From: an uncultured Clostridia bacterium
Lineage (GTDB): Bacteria; Bacillota_A; Clostridia; Christensenellales; CAG-138
Direction: 5' to 3'
DNA length: 31,129 bases
Assembly: GCA_946539625.1 (NCBI GenBank)
Contig: CAMNHT010000002.1
Coordinates: forward strand, 1 to 31,129
Below are positions 6,271-15,852 of the stretch, in pieces. The first letter of the stretch is position 1. Each line of letters begins with the position of its first letter. The notes under the pieces are model-generated. The model was not told the origin of the DNA and did no database searches. It saw only the letters and a program-made list of their open reading frames with translations. The translations under genes and the position numbers were made by a program.

Positions 6271-6798
6271 ATGGAACAATACGAAGCATTCAACCGCGTC
6301 TATGACGCAACGCGCGACGCGCTTTTGCGTTGGCTTATTCCGCGCGTCCGGTCGAGCGCCGACGTCGAGGACCTGATGCAGGAGATCTATAAAAAGCTGT
6401 ACCGGAAGATGAACGGGTTCGGCATTCGCGAGCCGGAAAAGTACGTGTTCGGCATTGCGAAAAAGGAGCTTGCGAAATACTACCGCCGCCATACGGTGCA
6501 GCAATCCAATGAAGCGCCGATCACCGATCAGCTTCCCGACGAGGGAGTAGAGCCCGAAGATATCGTGCTCGATCGCGAAGCGGAACGGGAGCTTTGGGAT
6601 CTTATCAAAACGGAGCCGCTATTAAGCTATCAGGCGTTTACGCTGTATTACGGGCTTTCGGTTCCGACCGACGAGATTGCAAAGGAGCTGAATCTTTCGG
6701 AGGACGCCGTGCGAAAGCGTCTCTCGCGCACAAGAGCCCGTATCCGAGCCTATCTATCGGAGCAGAACCGTTCCGAAACGGAACAGAAAGGAGTTTGA
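6271..6798 (+). CDS. RNA polymerase sigma-70 factor, ECF subfamily (second)
   Basis: The 175-residue product has sigma region 2 at about residues 5-75 (ADVEDLMQEIYKKLYRKM, then EKYVFGIAKKELAKYYRRH) and region 4 at about 112-162, with a helix-turn-helix (TDEIAKELNLSEDAVRKRL) for -35 recognition. It is clearly diverged from the first ECF factor of the window, so the two should read different promoters. Start choice: ATG 6271 follows AGAGG. The stop is one base before the next start, so expression is coupled to the membrane protein downstream, the usual order of a sigma factor and its regulator. The signal and the regulon are unknown. Confidence 0.88.
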   Translation: MEQYEAFNRVYDATRDALLRWLIPRVRSSADVEDLMQEIYKKLYRKMNGFGIREPEKYVFGIAKKELAKYYRRHTVQQSNEAPITDQLPDEGVEPEDIVLDREAERELWDLIKTEPLLSYQAFTLYYGLSVPTDEIAKELNLSEDAVRKRLSRTRARIRAYLSEQNRSETEQKGV

Positions 6799-6799
6799 C

Positions 6800-8422
6800 A
6801 TGAACGAAAAGGAATTGTTTGAAACCGTTATCAACAATCAAATCGTGGATGACGATAGGATAAAGCGCAATGTGCGTACGGAGACCCCGCAGAAAAGAAC
6901 AGCTCTTGACCGTATCCTGACGCCGGTACTCACCGCGGTCGCATCGCTTGCACTGATTCTTACCGTGACCATGATGATCCCGCAGGCACGCGCCGAGGTG
7001 CTCTCGTGGTTCAGCCCGGCAAGCGCGCGAGACTATCTTTCGCAGGATCCCGAGGACCGCGAGCCGGTTCCGGAGCTGGACGCCATGATCACCGCAAAGG
7101 ATCTGAATCACACTGAGATTAAGGTGAACTATTGCGCCGACGAACCGTACTGGCGGGAGATCGGCGAGAACTTCTCCGCCACGCTCGGCGAAACGGTCTA
7201 CGACGGAAATGCGATCTACATCTCCATCGACTTCGACGGGCTGTCCGGCTATGCAATGTATGAAAACGAATGGGGCGCGGACATTCAGTCCGGCGAGCCT
7301 CTGCCGACCGTGCTGTCCGAAAAGGTCGCGCCTGAGATGGTGCACATGTTCCGCGACGATGACGCCGACGTCTCCGCCTATCTTTCCGGCGCAAGGGAGC
7401 AGTGGAACGGACCGGACAATTTCCTCCTGCTGACGCTTGCGGACGGAGAACAGCTTTCGGGCTGGATGGAGCTTGCAGGACGTCCGGTCGACTATGCGTT
7501 CCAGAAGGCGTACTTTGACGAATTCGGCTATCCGGAGCATTTTACGGAGGAATCGGCAAAGGCTTTGCGGGAACGCGGATGGGAACATGTGAAAACAAAC
7601 GGCATGCGCGCCGTCGCAGACATACATATCGCAGATCCCTCCGAATACCGGTTCCGGCCGGACAACGGCAAAACGCTTGCCGATTACATCGACGCGGACG
7701 GGTATCTTACGCTGCATGTGAACTATCAGGCGTCGATCGACCACGGAGAAGAAACGGAGACGAAGCTCGACGTCGACCTCGGCACGGTCAGGGTGGATAT
7801 GAAAACCTGCAAAGACATGAAGCGGCGCTATATCGAAATGCCCCCGGAGCCGATCACGCTTTCCGGTGAAGCCGTTTTTTGCGGAAACACGTTTGATGCC
7901 GAGAATCGGTTCAGTGTGACAAACTATACGGCAAGCCTCGACGGCGTTACGCTGCGCGTCACCTCTCCTGGCGTTGTCGACATCTTCGGCGTGCGTGACC
8001 TCAAGATTCTCGTGTCCATGCCGGACGACTGGAGCGAGGAGATGAAATATGCCTTTGCCCGGAATCTTTCCTTTGACACGGTGATCGACGGCGATCTTGT
8101 CGTGAACTTCGGCGGCACCGCGGAACGCACTGACACCGGGAACTATCAGTTGGATCTCCGCATTGCAGACGTGATCCCGTATAACCGCATCCACAGCATG
8201 CAGACGATCACGCTGACGCCGGCGCTCGATTTCATGACCGGGGCACATATCTACAAGGTCCTGCCGGATGGGTCGCAGGAGCTTGTGAAAACCGTGCCGA
8301 TCGCGCCGGACGGGTCGTTTTCCGAAAGCTCCGTGGAACGCGGAACGCCGGTCAGCTACAGTGGTGACCGGACCGTTTTGAAGGACTTTGCGATCACGCT
8401 GAAGGTCAGCAACGAGAAGTAA
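6800..8422 (+). CDS. Single-pass membrane protein with large ectodomain, putative anti-sigma/sensor
   Basis: The 540-residue product has a cytoplasmic N-terminus of about 40 residues (MNEKELFETVINNQIVDDDR), one membrane segment at about 41-60 (VLTAVASLALILTVTMM) and a roughly 475-residue extracellular part rich in beta-strand-like sequence. It starts one base after the sigma factor stop, with AAAGGAG in the sigma gene's last codons. Comparable proteins (for example DUF4179-type) sit behind ECF sigma genes in Clostridia and are regarded as regulators. The short cytoplasmic part could bind the sigma factor, and the ectodomain could sense an envelope signal; both are inferences. No catalytic motif or cell wall binding repeat is recognised. 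A clear terminator ends the operon. Confidence 0.75.
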   Translation: MNEKELFETVINNQIVDDDRIKRNVRTETPQKRTALDRILTPVLTAVASLALILTVTMMIPQARAEVLSWFSPASARDYLSQDPEDREPVPELDAMITAKDLNHTEIKVNYCADEPYWREIGENFSATLGETVYDGNAIYISIDFDGLSGYAMYENEWGADIQSGEPLPTVLSEKVAPEMVHMFRDDDADVSAYLSGAREQWNGPDNFLLLTLADGEQLSGWMELAGRPVDYAFQKAYFDEFGYPEHFTEESAKALRERGWEHVKTNGMRAVADIHIADPSEYRFRPDNGKTLADYIDADGYLTLHVNYQASIDHGEETETKLDVDLGTVRVDMKTCKDMKRRYIEMPPEPITLSGEAVFCGNTFDAENRFSVTNYTASLDGVTLRVTSPGVVDIFGVRDLKILVSMPDDWSEEMKYAFARNLSFDTVIDGDLVVNFGGTAERTDTGNYQLDLRIADVIPYNRIHSMQTITLTPALDFMTGAHIYKVLPDGSQELVKTVPIAPDGSFSESSVERGTPVSYSGDRTVLKDFAITLKVSNEK

Positions 8423-8428
8423 CAGTCG

Positions 8429-8456
8429 GGAGCGGCAGCAAACGCCGCTCCTTTTT
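8429..8456 (+). terminator. Rho-independent terminator of the sigma/ectodomain operon
   Basis: GGAGCGGC (8429-8436) pairs with GCCGCTCC (8444-8451) around a 7-base loop, followed by five T. Confidence 0.9.
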
Positions 8457-8492
8457 CTTGTTGAAAAATGTCGTATATATTCCGTTGTTCCC

Positions 8493-8521
8493 TTGCCTTT
8501 CACGCGCCGCTGTGTTATGAT
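8493..8521 (+). promoter_or_regulatory. SigA-type promoter of the nucleoside phosphorylase gene
   Basis: TTGCCT (8493-8498), a 17-base spacer and TATGAT (8516-8521) lie between the preceding terminator and the GGAGG ribosome binding site at 8541-8545. Confidence 0.75.
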
Positions 8522-8557
8522 AAAGGAGCAAATTTCATACGGAGGACTCTGATCGAA

Positions 8558-9298
8558 ATGAAGATCGCGATCATCGGCGGTACCAACATCGAAACGCTCC
8601 CGATCCGTTACCGGGAGCAGGCAGTTTCCACGCCTTACGGCGACGTCGTCGTGTTTAAGGGCAAGCTCAAGGAGGGCAACGAAGTCATTTTCCTTTCCCG
8701 TCACGGCATTCTGTATGCGCACGATCCCGGAGATATCAACTATCGTGCCAACGTCTATGCGCTGCATCAGATCGGCGTCACCCACGCGATCGGCGTGACC
8801 TCGGTCGGCGCCTGCGATTACTCGATGCGGCTCGGTGAGTACTGTCTCATCAACGACTTCATGGACTTCACCAAGGGCCGTCCTTCCTCGTTCGAGCGCG
8901 AGCACCGTCCCTTCCTGCACACCGGCATGGAGAATGTATTCAGTCCTTCCCTCAATGAAACGCTTGAGGAACTCATTCAGCAGCACGGACTTCCGTATTC
9001 CGGCAGAGCCGTCTACGCCTGTCTCGAAGGTCCGCGTTTTGAGACCGCCGCGGAAGCGCGCGCGCTGCGCATGCTCGGCGCACAGGTCGTGGGTCAAAGC
9101 ATCGTGCCCGAAGCGCCGCTGTGCCGCGATCTCGGCATCGAATACGCCGCGCTCGGCATGATCACCAACTACAGCACAGGTATGACCGGCGTGGTCAATG
9201 ACGTCGTGATTGAGCACGTCATGGACGAGAACCGCGAGGACATCTTCACCCTCTGCTTCGATCTCATTCGCCGTATGACCACCTACGCCGAAGCGTAA
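8558..9298 (+). CDS. Purine nucleoside / 5'-methylthionucleoside phosphorylase (MTAP/PNP family)
   Basis: The 246-residue product belongs to the trimeric PNP/MTAP family. Seen are the N-terminal IAIIGGTN phosphate loop, LSRHG with the following His and INYRANVYAL, AIGVTSVGA, and the EGPRFETAAE signature (157-166). These enzymes split purine nucleosides or 5'-methylthio-nucleosides with phosphate. The base-contacting stretch reads MITNYSTGM, with Asn204 and Ser206. In adenosine-type MTAP this place usually carries Asp residues, whereas Asn is typical of 6-oxopurine (inosine, guanosine, methylthioinosine) enzymes, so an inosine-type substrate is favoured (inference). The start at 8558 follows GGAGG by 12 bases. 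The gene is monocistronic between a promoter and a strong terminator. Confidence 0.9.
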   Translation: MKIAIIGGTNIETLPIRYREQAVSTPYGDVVVFKGKLKEGNEVIFLSRHGILYAHDPGDINYRANVYALHQIGVTHAIGVTSVGACDYSMRLGEYCLINDFMDFTKGRPSSFEREHRPFLHTGMENVFSPSLNETLEELIQQHGLPYSGRAVYACLEGPRFETAAEARALRMLGAQVVGQSIVPEAPLCRDLGIEYAALGMITNYSTGMTGVVNDVVIEHVMDENREDIFTLCFDLIRRMTTYAEA

Positions 9299-9312
9299 TC
9301 CCAAAATAGCAT

Positions 9313-9344
9313 CAGCGCCCCTTTGCCTGAGGGGCGCTGTTTTT
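9313..9344 (+). terminator. Strong terminator between convergent genes
   Basis: CAGCGCCCCT (9313-9322) pairs perfectly with AGGGGCGCTG (9330-9339), followed by five T. It lies between the phosphorylase gene and the convergent M28 peptidase gene and may also slow transcription from the minus strand. Confidence 0.92.
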
Positions 9345-9348
9345 ACGT

Positions 9349-10578
9349 TTACGATCTGCGTTTACGGAACAGGTATTCGTCCAGTTCCTTTTTCACCGAA
9401 TCGGGAATCTCGCGTCCGACCGGACAAACAGCCGAATCTGCCATGCGACGGACAAATTCCGTTATGAACGCGACGTCCTTTTCCATCCGCTCCATCGAGA
9501 GCACATCGGGTCGGTCGAACCGGCAGTGGATCGGCGCGACGTTCGCGCCGGCGATCCGCGCAAAGGAAAGCGCCGGTACCCCCTTGTCGGCAAACGGCGT
9601 GGAATCGCTCGAGTATACGCCGGTCTTCGCTTCGACCGGGAAGCCGAACTCTGCGCCCATATATTCGATGTAGTGCGCCAGCTTCTCCTCCGCCGAGACC
9701 CGCGCAAGGAATTTCCCCATGATCGTGCCGATCATATCCAGATTGACGTTCAGCGCAATCTTCTCCATCTCCGCTTCATGGTCACGCACGTACGCTTTGG
9801 AGCCCAAAAGTCCGCGTTCCTCGCTGCCGCAGAAGACGAAGCGCAGGCCGTAGTTCATCGGCTTTTTGCGCAGCGCATCCATCACGCCCAAAAGTCCCGC
9901 ACAGCCGGTCATGTTGTCGTAGGAGCCGTGGGAAAGCGCGGTGGTGTCGTAATGCGCACTCAGCGTGATCCATTCGTCGCGCTTTCCGGGAATCTCGGCA
10001 ACGACGTTATGCGAAGCGCCTTCGTACTCACGCTGCCGGATCGCAATTCTGACGCGCTTTGTTTTGTTTTTGACAAGCTCCACCGCCGTGGAAACGTGCA
10101 GCATCGCGCAGAGCACCTTTCGTTCGTCGCCGACGACGGCGGCGCGCAGATCGCGCTCGTCGATATCGCGGTTGCCGTTATGCAGATCGCCGTATTGGAA
10201 CAGAATACCCTTTGCGCCGGCCTTCATAAGATCCTGATAGCCGAAAAATCCGACGCCGGACGTATCTAAAAGCACGATCCTGTCCTTTGCGTCGGCGACG
10301 GAGACCTTGTCCATCGCAGGCATATAATACAGCTCGCCTTCCATCTCGCCGCTGCCGCAGCAGAAGCACGCCTTTGCCGGGATCTCCTTTCCGTCCGCAT
10401 ACACATGCGCTTCCTCGATCTCGCCCATCGGAACGGGGAACGATTCGAGGCGCGCCGAAACGCCGAGCGAAAGACAGTGCGCCTTCAGGTATTCCGCAAC
10501 GCGCAGCTCCTCCGGCGTACCGCTTGCGTGAACAAAATCCGTGTCTTTAAAAATCTGTCTGTATATGCTTGCTTTCAT
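9349..10578 (-). CDS. M28 family zinc aminopeptidase, cytoplasmic
   Basis: The 409-residue product has the M28 fold with a PA-like insert (about residues 90-160, including GAKGILFQYGD). The two-zinc site is complete: His209 (SAHYDT), Asp221 (YDNMTG), catalytic Glu253 with ligand Glu254 (GSEERGL), Asp281 (NVNLDMIG) and His351 (APIHCRFDRP). There is no signal peptide, so it acts in the cytoplasm, unlike many secreted M28 enzymes. It would release N-terminal residues from peptides. It is last in an operon after the GH2 and GH36 genes, with a 15-base gap and an AAGGGAG ribosome binding site overlapping the preceding stop region. Its place in a sugar operon is odd; glycopeptide trimming is possible but unproven. 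Confidence 0.9.
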   Translation of the reverse strand: MKASIYRQIFKDTDFVHASGTPEELRVAEYLKAHCLSLGVSARLESFPVPMGEIEEAHVYADGKEIPAKACFCCGSGEMEGELYYMPAMDKVSVADAKDRIVLLDTSGVGFFGYQDLMKAGAKGILFQYGDLHNGNRDIDERDLRAAVVGDERKVLCAMLHVSTAVELVKNKTKRVRIAIRQREYEGASHNVVAEIPGKRDEWITLSAHYDTTALSHGSYDNMTGCAGLLGVMDALRKKPMNYGLRFVFCGSEERGLLGSKAYVRDHEAEMEKIALNVNLDMIGTIMGKFLARVSAEEKLAHYIEYMGAEFGFPVEAKTGVYSSDSTPFADKGVPALSFARIAGANVAPIHCRFDRPDVLSMERMEKDVAFITEFVRRMADSAVCPVGREIPDSVKKELDEYLFRKRRS

Positions 10579-10593
10579 TTCGTTTTTTCTCCC

Positions 10594-12177
10594 TTACAGG
10601 ATCCGAAGCGACTTTGCTTCACCTTCATAGGTCCAGTGCAGCACGATGCCGTTGTCCGCATCGACGGAAACGTCGGTCGCGTTTTCCATGAGATCACGGA
10701 CATGACGGAACTGCTCCTTTTTCTCATCCGTGTAGGCGTTCAGCGCGTCGCTCGTTAAGAGCATGCCGCCGAGGAGTGCATTGACCGTATAGAGCTTTTC
10801 CTTCTCCTCCGGGGTCAGAACGCAATTCCCTTCGCGCAGGAAGAACACATCGGGATCGCCCATGAACGCGCGTCCGGTGAGCTCGCGGCGGAAGACCGTG
10901 TCCTCGATGGACTGCTTGGTGGAAACGCGCTCGCGGTGCGTGATCTGCATGTACTTCTTGTCGTTCCAGTCAAGGCCCACGTCACAGCCTACGCGGCAGT
11001 ATTCGACGATGCCGAATGCCGGCCAGAGCGGAACGCCGCAGCCTAAGATCTGCTTTCCGCGGCAGGCTTTCCGGAGAATATTCATCGCCCGGCACATGCG
11101 CGCCGCGCGCGATTCTGTCTCCGTGCCGAACGGCGCAGCGCCGTAGAGGAAGTCGAGCTTCACGAGGTCAAAGCCCCACTCGTTCAGCACGCGGTCGAGG
11201 AACTTCTCGACATACGCGACGACCTCGGGATTGTCGATGTCCAGCGAGTAGAACCCGCCCCAGTTACTGCCGTTGCACCACGGCTTGCCGTCGTGTAAAA
11301 GCAGCCAGTCCGGGTGCTCTTCGAGGATTTTCGAACCCTTTTGGCACACGAACGGCGCAAGCCACAGCCCCGCGCGGAAGCCCGCCTGATGGATCGCGTC
11401 TGCGGCGTTTTTCAATCCGTTCGGGAATTTCTTTGCGTCCGGTACGAGCCAGTCGCCGACCGCGGTTTCCCAGCCGTCGTCGATCTGGAAGAGGTCGCCG
11501 GGCCGAAGCAGCGTCTTTGCGCCGACGAGGTCGTCGGTGATCGTCGCATCATTGATATCCTGATAGCGGTTGTACCAGCTCGAATAGCCGAACTGCTTTT
11601 CAGAAACGAGCGGCTTTACGTCCATTGCGGAAAACCATCCGTCAAAGACCTCGTCTTCCGTTCCCTCGGCAATATAGAGATCGAACGCGTGGAACTCGCC
11701 GTTTGCTTTCATGCCGGCACAGTCACGTTCCAGTGTCAGAACGCCCTTATTCGCATCGTAGGTGAACAGCGTATAGCCCGGGATCTCGTCGAGCGAGCCG
11801 AACAGCAGGAACTGTTTGCCGTTTCTGAGATAGCACCACGATTCGCCGTGTGTGATGCCCTTCTTATAGGGATACTTCACAAAATGATAGTCGCCGTAGC
11901 GATTGATCGAAAACGCCCCGCGTAAAAAGCACGGCAAGTGCTTTAAGCCCTTTGTGCGTCCGTGGATATCGTATTCCGGGCTGTACGTCCAGTTCTGATA
12001 CCCGTTATGAAAGATGCGCGTCGTTTCCTTTGCGGGAAGATTGACCGTTGCCGTGACCTTCTTCAACCGTGCGTTTTTCAGCGGCACGCATACGTGCACA
12101 ACGCCGTCGGCTCTGACGCTGCCGGTGATCGGCGCGCCGTTTTCCGTTTCAACCTTGTAGTTCAGGATTCGTTCCAT
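10594..12177 (-). CDS. Alpha-galactosidase, GH36-like
   Basis: The 527-residue product has an N-terminal beta-rich domain (about 1-195) and a TIM barrel. Barrel motifs are FQIDDGWE (230-237), GLWLAPF (270-276) and LVKLDF with likely nucleophile Asp342. The CRVGCDVGLDW stretch (394-404) carries the likely acid/base (Asp399 or Asp403). It is shorter than typical 700-residue GH36 enzymes, mostly in the N-terminal domain. Without a signal peptide it would act on imported alpha-galactosides such as raffinose-, melibiose- or galactomannan-derived sugars. The gene begins 4 bases after the GH2 stop, with GGAGGGAG in the last GH2 codons, so the two are tightly coupled. A related GH27/GH31 activity cannot be fully excluded. 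Confidence 0.87.
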   Translation of the reverse strand: MERILNYKVETENGAPITGSVRADGVVHVCVPLKNARLKKVTATVNLPAKETTRIFHNGYQNWTYSPEYDIHGRTKGLKHLPCFLRGAFSINRYGDYHFVKYPYKKGITHGESWCYLRNGKQFLLFGSLDEIPGYTLFTYDANKGVLTLERDCAGMKANGEFHAFDLYIAEGTEDEVFDGWFSAMDVKPLVSEKQFGYSSWYNRYQDINDATITDDLVGAKTLLRPGDLFQIDDGWETAVGDWLVPDAKKFPNGLKNAADAIHQAGFRAGLWLAPFVCQKGSKILEEHPDWLLLHDGKPWCNGSNWGGFYSLDIDNPEVVAYVEKFLDRVLNEWGFDLVKLDFLYGAAPFGTETESRAARMCRAMNILRKACRGKQILGCGVPLWPAFGIVEYCRVGCDVGLDWNDKKYMQITHRERVSTKQSIEDTVFRRELTGRAFMGDPDVFFLREGNCVLTPEEKEKLYTVNALLGGMLLTSDALNAYTDEKKEQFRHVRDLMENATDVSVDADNGIVLHWTYEGEAKSLRIL

Positions 12178-12181
12178 ACCG

Positions 12182-14566
12182 TTATTCTCCCTCCGTGATG
12201 GTAAAGTGGATCGAAACCGGAGCGGTCTGCTCCGAGGATATCGTAAGAACGCCTTCGCCGCCGTGTCCGACGGTCTTCACGTATGTACCGGTCATGCCGC
12301 CCTCGGCGGTCGCGACATCGGGACCTACAATCGCGAGATCGCCCGAAACCGCAAAGCGGATCGGGAGCTGTGCGTACGGCGCAAGGTTTCCGTTTCCGTC
12401 AAGCACGCGGACGCGCACCGCCGCCGCGTCATACCCCTCGCCCTCTTTCAGCTCGGTTCCGCCGACCTTGACCTCCAGATGCAGTTTTTTGTTCGGCTTG
12501 CAGAGCACCGACGCGACCACCTGCTCGCCGTTTATCGCGTCGAAGCGCCATTCGGTCGCCGAGCCGCCCCAGTTGCCGACGTATTTGCCGTATAGCTCCT
12601 CGCCATCCGCCCATGTGAGATGATAGCGCTTCATGCAGTAGAACATGCGCAGTTTATCCGCAAGCGGCATCTTGTCGATTCCGTAGCGTGCCGCCGCAAG
12701 AAGCTCGCGATGCAAAAGCTCCTCCTTCTTGCCGGTGATGCCCTCCTCACTGATCAAGAGCTGCCCGATGAGATCGTCGATCTTTACCGGCGGATGCTGA
12801 AGTCCCTTCCACGGTTCGGGCGAAAAGATCTTCACGAGCTTGTCGTTTTTGTACAGCGCAACGCGTTCGGCGTTCGTGAACGCCCAGATCTCGCCGATCT
12901 CGCCCGCGGGGTAGTCGCCGATGCACATCGGTGTACCGAGCGCCAGCACGGGCGTTTCGTCGCCCTGGCTTGCGTACGCGGATGCGGCAAGCTTCGGATT
13001 GCGGAACGCGTCCATCACGCCGTGGTAGCACACGCGGTCGCCTGAGCCGAAATCCTTGTGCGTCGGATAGTCGAACATGCACCAGCCGAAGCACCCCGCG
13101 TGCTCGCCGGAGGCAGTCGCCGCGTCGAGGGTGCGTGCGTGGCGCAGCGCGTGCATCTGCCGCTTGCTCCACGGATCGTACGACTTGGTCGGGAACATGT
13201 GTCCGGAATGCTCGGAGATGAGATACCCCTTCTCCGGGTCTGTCGTGATCTTGTCCTTTTTGCGGATCGGATCGTCGAAATCGAACGGTTTGAAATCGTT
13301 GTAGGCGTAGACGTCCTCTAAAAGATTGCTTTTCACAAGATACCGCACGCCGGAGGTCTGCCGCGACGGGTCAAGAAAATGCGCAAGCCTGTTGGTCTCT
13401 TCATACAGCTTGTCGTTGTCGCGGCTCTCGTTGATGCGCACGCCCCACAGCACGATCGAGGGGTGGTTGCGATACTGGATCACCATCTCCCGCACGTTGT
13501 CGATCGCCTGCTTCTGCCAATTGTCGTCGCCGATATGCTGCCAGCCCGGGATCTCGGTAAAGACCAGAAGTCCCAGCTCGTCGCACGCGTCTATGAAGTA
13601 CCGGCTCTGCGGATAATGTGAGGTGCGCACGGCGTTGCAGCAAAGCTCTTCTTTCAGAATCCGCGCGTCCTCCCGCTGCAGGCGTTCGGGCGCGGCATAG
13701 CCCATGTACGGGTACGCCTGATGGCGGTCGAGCCCGCGCATGAACGTACGCTTGCCGTTGAGGTAGAATCCGTCCTTTCTGAACTCCGCTGTGCGGAAGC
13801 CGAAGCGCGTTCTGATCACGTCAACAGACTGCATATCCGCGTCGTACAGCGTCGTTTCGAGGGTATAGAGATTCGGCCCCTCGCATGTCCACGGCAGCGC
13901 GTCTGGTGCGCGCACGGTCGTCGTCCATACGAACAGATTCTCCGGCGCTTTCACGACCGAATCGGAATTTGCGTCGGCGTTCTGCCCGATACATTCGCCC
14001 GCGGCGTTTAAGATCCGCTGACGCACCATGGCTGCCTCGCCGGAAACAGTGGTCTGTACCTTTGCGGTATGCAGGTCCGGCGTCTGTACGAACACGTTAG
14101 CGATGCAGGTCTTGTTTCGCACGTCGAGCCACACGTCGCGATAGAGCCCGCCGTAGGTCAAATAGTCAATCACATAACCGAACGGCGGGATCTCGGGATT
14201 TTCGGTCGAATCAAGCCGCACGGCGACAAGGTCCGTGCCGTCGAGCCGCACGGCGTCCGTGATCTCCAGGCGAAACGCGGTGTAGCCGGTGCGATGCGTG
14301 ATGAGCTCCTTGCCGTTTATAAACACCGTCGCGATATGCGCCGCGCCGTCGAACTGCAAAAAGAGGCGTTTGCCGCGATACGACTCATCCAATGCAAGCG
14401 TTTTGCGGTAGCCGTAAATGCCTTCGTAATCCTCCGGTCCCGCGTAGTGCTGCGGGATCATGCGCGGATTGTGCGGAAGCCGGACCGGCTCGCCGTCGCC
14501 TTCGCCGAGGCGGAAGCCGTTTGTCCACATCGGGGTAAATTCCCAACCGTTACAGAGCTTTTTCAT
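12182..14566 (-). CDS. Beta-galactosidase, GH2 family
   Basis: The 794-residue product shows the GH2 order: sugar-binding jelly-roll (about 1-150), immunoglobulin-like domain (about 155-260), TIM barrel (about 262-560) and C-terminal beta domains. The barrel begins with FYLNGKRTFMRGLDRHQAYP. The acid/base is Glu380 in LWGVRINES and the likely nucleophile is Glu452 in YLISEHSGH. There is no signal peptide, so the enzyme is cytoplasmic and would cleave galacto-oligosaccharides taken up after galactan breakdown. A GH2 enzyme of other specificity (beta-glucuronidase, beta-mannosidase) is possible, but the galactanase neighbour favours beta-galactosidase. Start ATG 14566 follows GGAGG; longer in-frame starts lie upstream of the promoter. 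It is the first gene of a GH2-GH36-M28 operon. Confidence 0.88.
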   Translation of the reverse strand: MKKLCNGWEFTPMWTNGFRLGEGDGEPVRLPHNPRMIPQHYAGPEDYEGIYGYRKTLALDESYRGKRLFLQFDGAAHIATVFINGKELITHRTGYTAFRLEITDAVRLDGTDLVAVRLDSTENPEIPPFGYVIDYLTYGGLYRDVWLDVRNKTCIANVFVQTPDLHTAKVQTTVSGEAAMVRQRILNAAGECIGQNADANSDSVVKAPENLFVWTTTVRAPDALPWTCEGPNLYTLETTLYDADMQSVDVIRTRFGFRTAEFRKDGFYLNGKRTFMRGLDRHQAYPYMGYAAPERLQREDARILKEELCCNAVRTSHYPQSRYFIDACDELGLLVFTEIPGWQHIGDDNWQKQAIDNVREMVIQYRNHPSIVLWGVRINESRDNDKLYEETNRLAHFLDPSRQTSGVRYLVKSNLLEDVYAYNDFKPFDFDDPIRKKDKITTDPEKGYLISEHSGHMFPTKSYDPWSKRQMHALRHARTLDAATASGEHAGCFGWCMFDYPTHKDFGSGDRVCYHGVMDAFRNPKLAASAYASQGDETPVLALGTPMCIGDYPAGEIGEIWAFTNAERVALYKNDKLVKIFSPEPWKGLQHPPVKIDDLIGQLLISEEGITGKKEELLHRELLAAARYGIDKMPLADKLRMFYCMKRYHLTWADGEELYGKYVGNWGGSATEWRFDAINGEQVVASVLCKPNKKLHLEVKVGGTELKEGEGYDAAAVRVRVLDGNGNLAPYAQLPIRFAVSGDLAIVGPDVATAEGGMTGTYVKTVGHGGEGVLTISSEQTAPVSIHFTITEGE

Positions 14567-14597
14567 CCAAGCGGATCCTCCGATATTAAGATACTTT

Positions 14598-14626
14598 ATT
14601 GTACCATGAATCCCCCTGCGAAACAA
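14598..14626 (-). promoter_or_regulatory. SigA-type promoter of the GH2-GH36-M28 operon
   Basis: On the minus strand TTGTTT (14626-14621), a 17-base spacer and TACAAT (14603-14598) lie between the terminator of the ABC transporter operon and the GH2 ribosome binding site. Confidence 0.75.
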
Positions 14627-14638
14627 GGCGAAACACAG

Positions 14639-14669
14639 AAAAAGCGGGCGGAAAATCCCGCCCGCTTTT
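14639..14669 (-). terminator. Rho-independent terminator after the ABC ATPase gene
   Basis: GCGGGCGG (14644-14651) pairs with CCGCCCGC (14658-14665). On the minus strand a run of five T (14643-14639) follows the hairpin, just after the ATPase stop codon. It separates transporter and hydrolase operons. Confidence 0.9.
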
Positions 14670-14681
14670 GCGATTGATTGC

Positions 14682-15815
<1,134 letters not shown>

Positions 15816-15852
15816 ATCGGTATACTCCTTTTCTTCACGTTAGAGTTCGGGC

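Noticed and set aside
6638..9304. Very long open frame (888 codons) on the minus strand opposite the ectodomain and phosphorylase genes
   Set aside because: It runs antisense to two well-supported genes with ribosome binding sites, a terminator and a promoter, and its translation is Arg/His/Asp-rich without family features. It is a by-product of GC-rich codon use.
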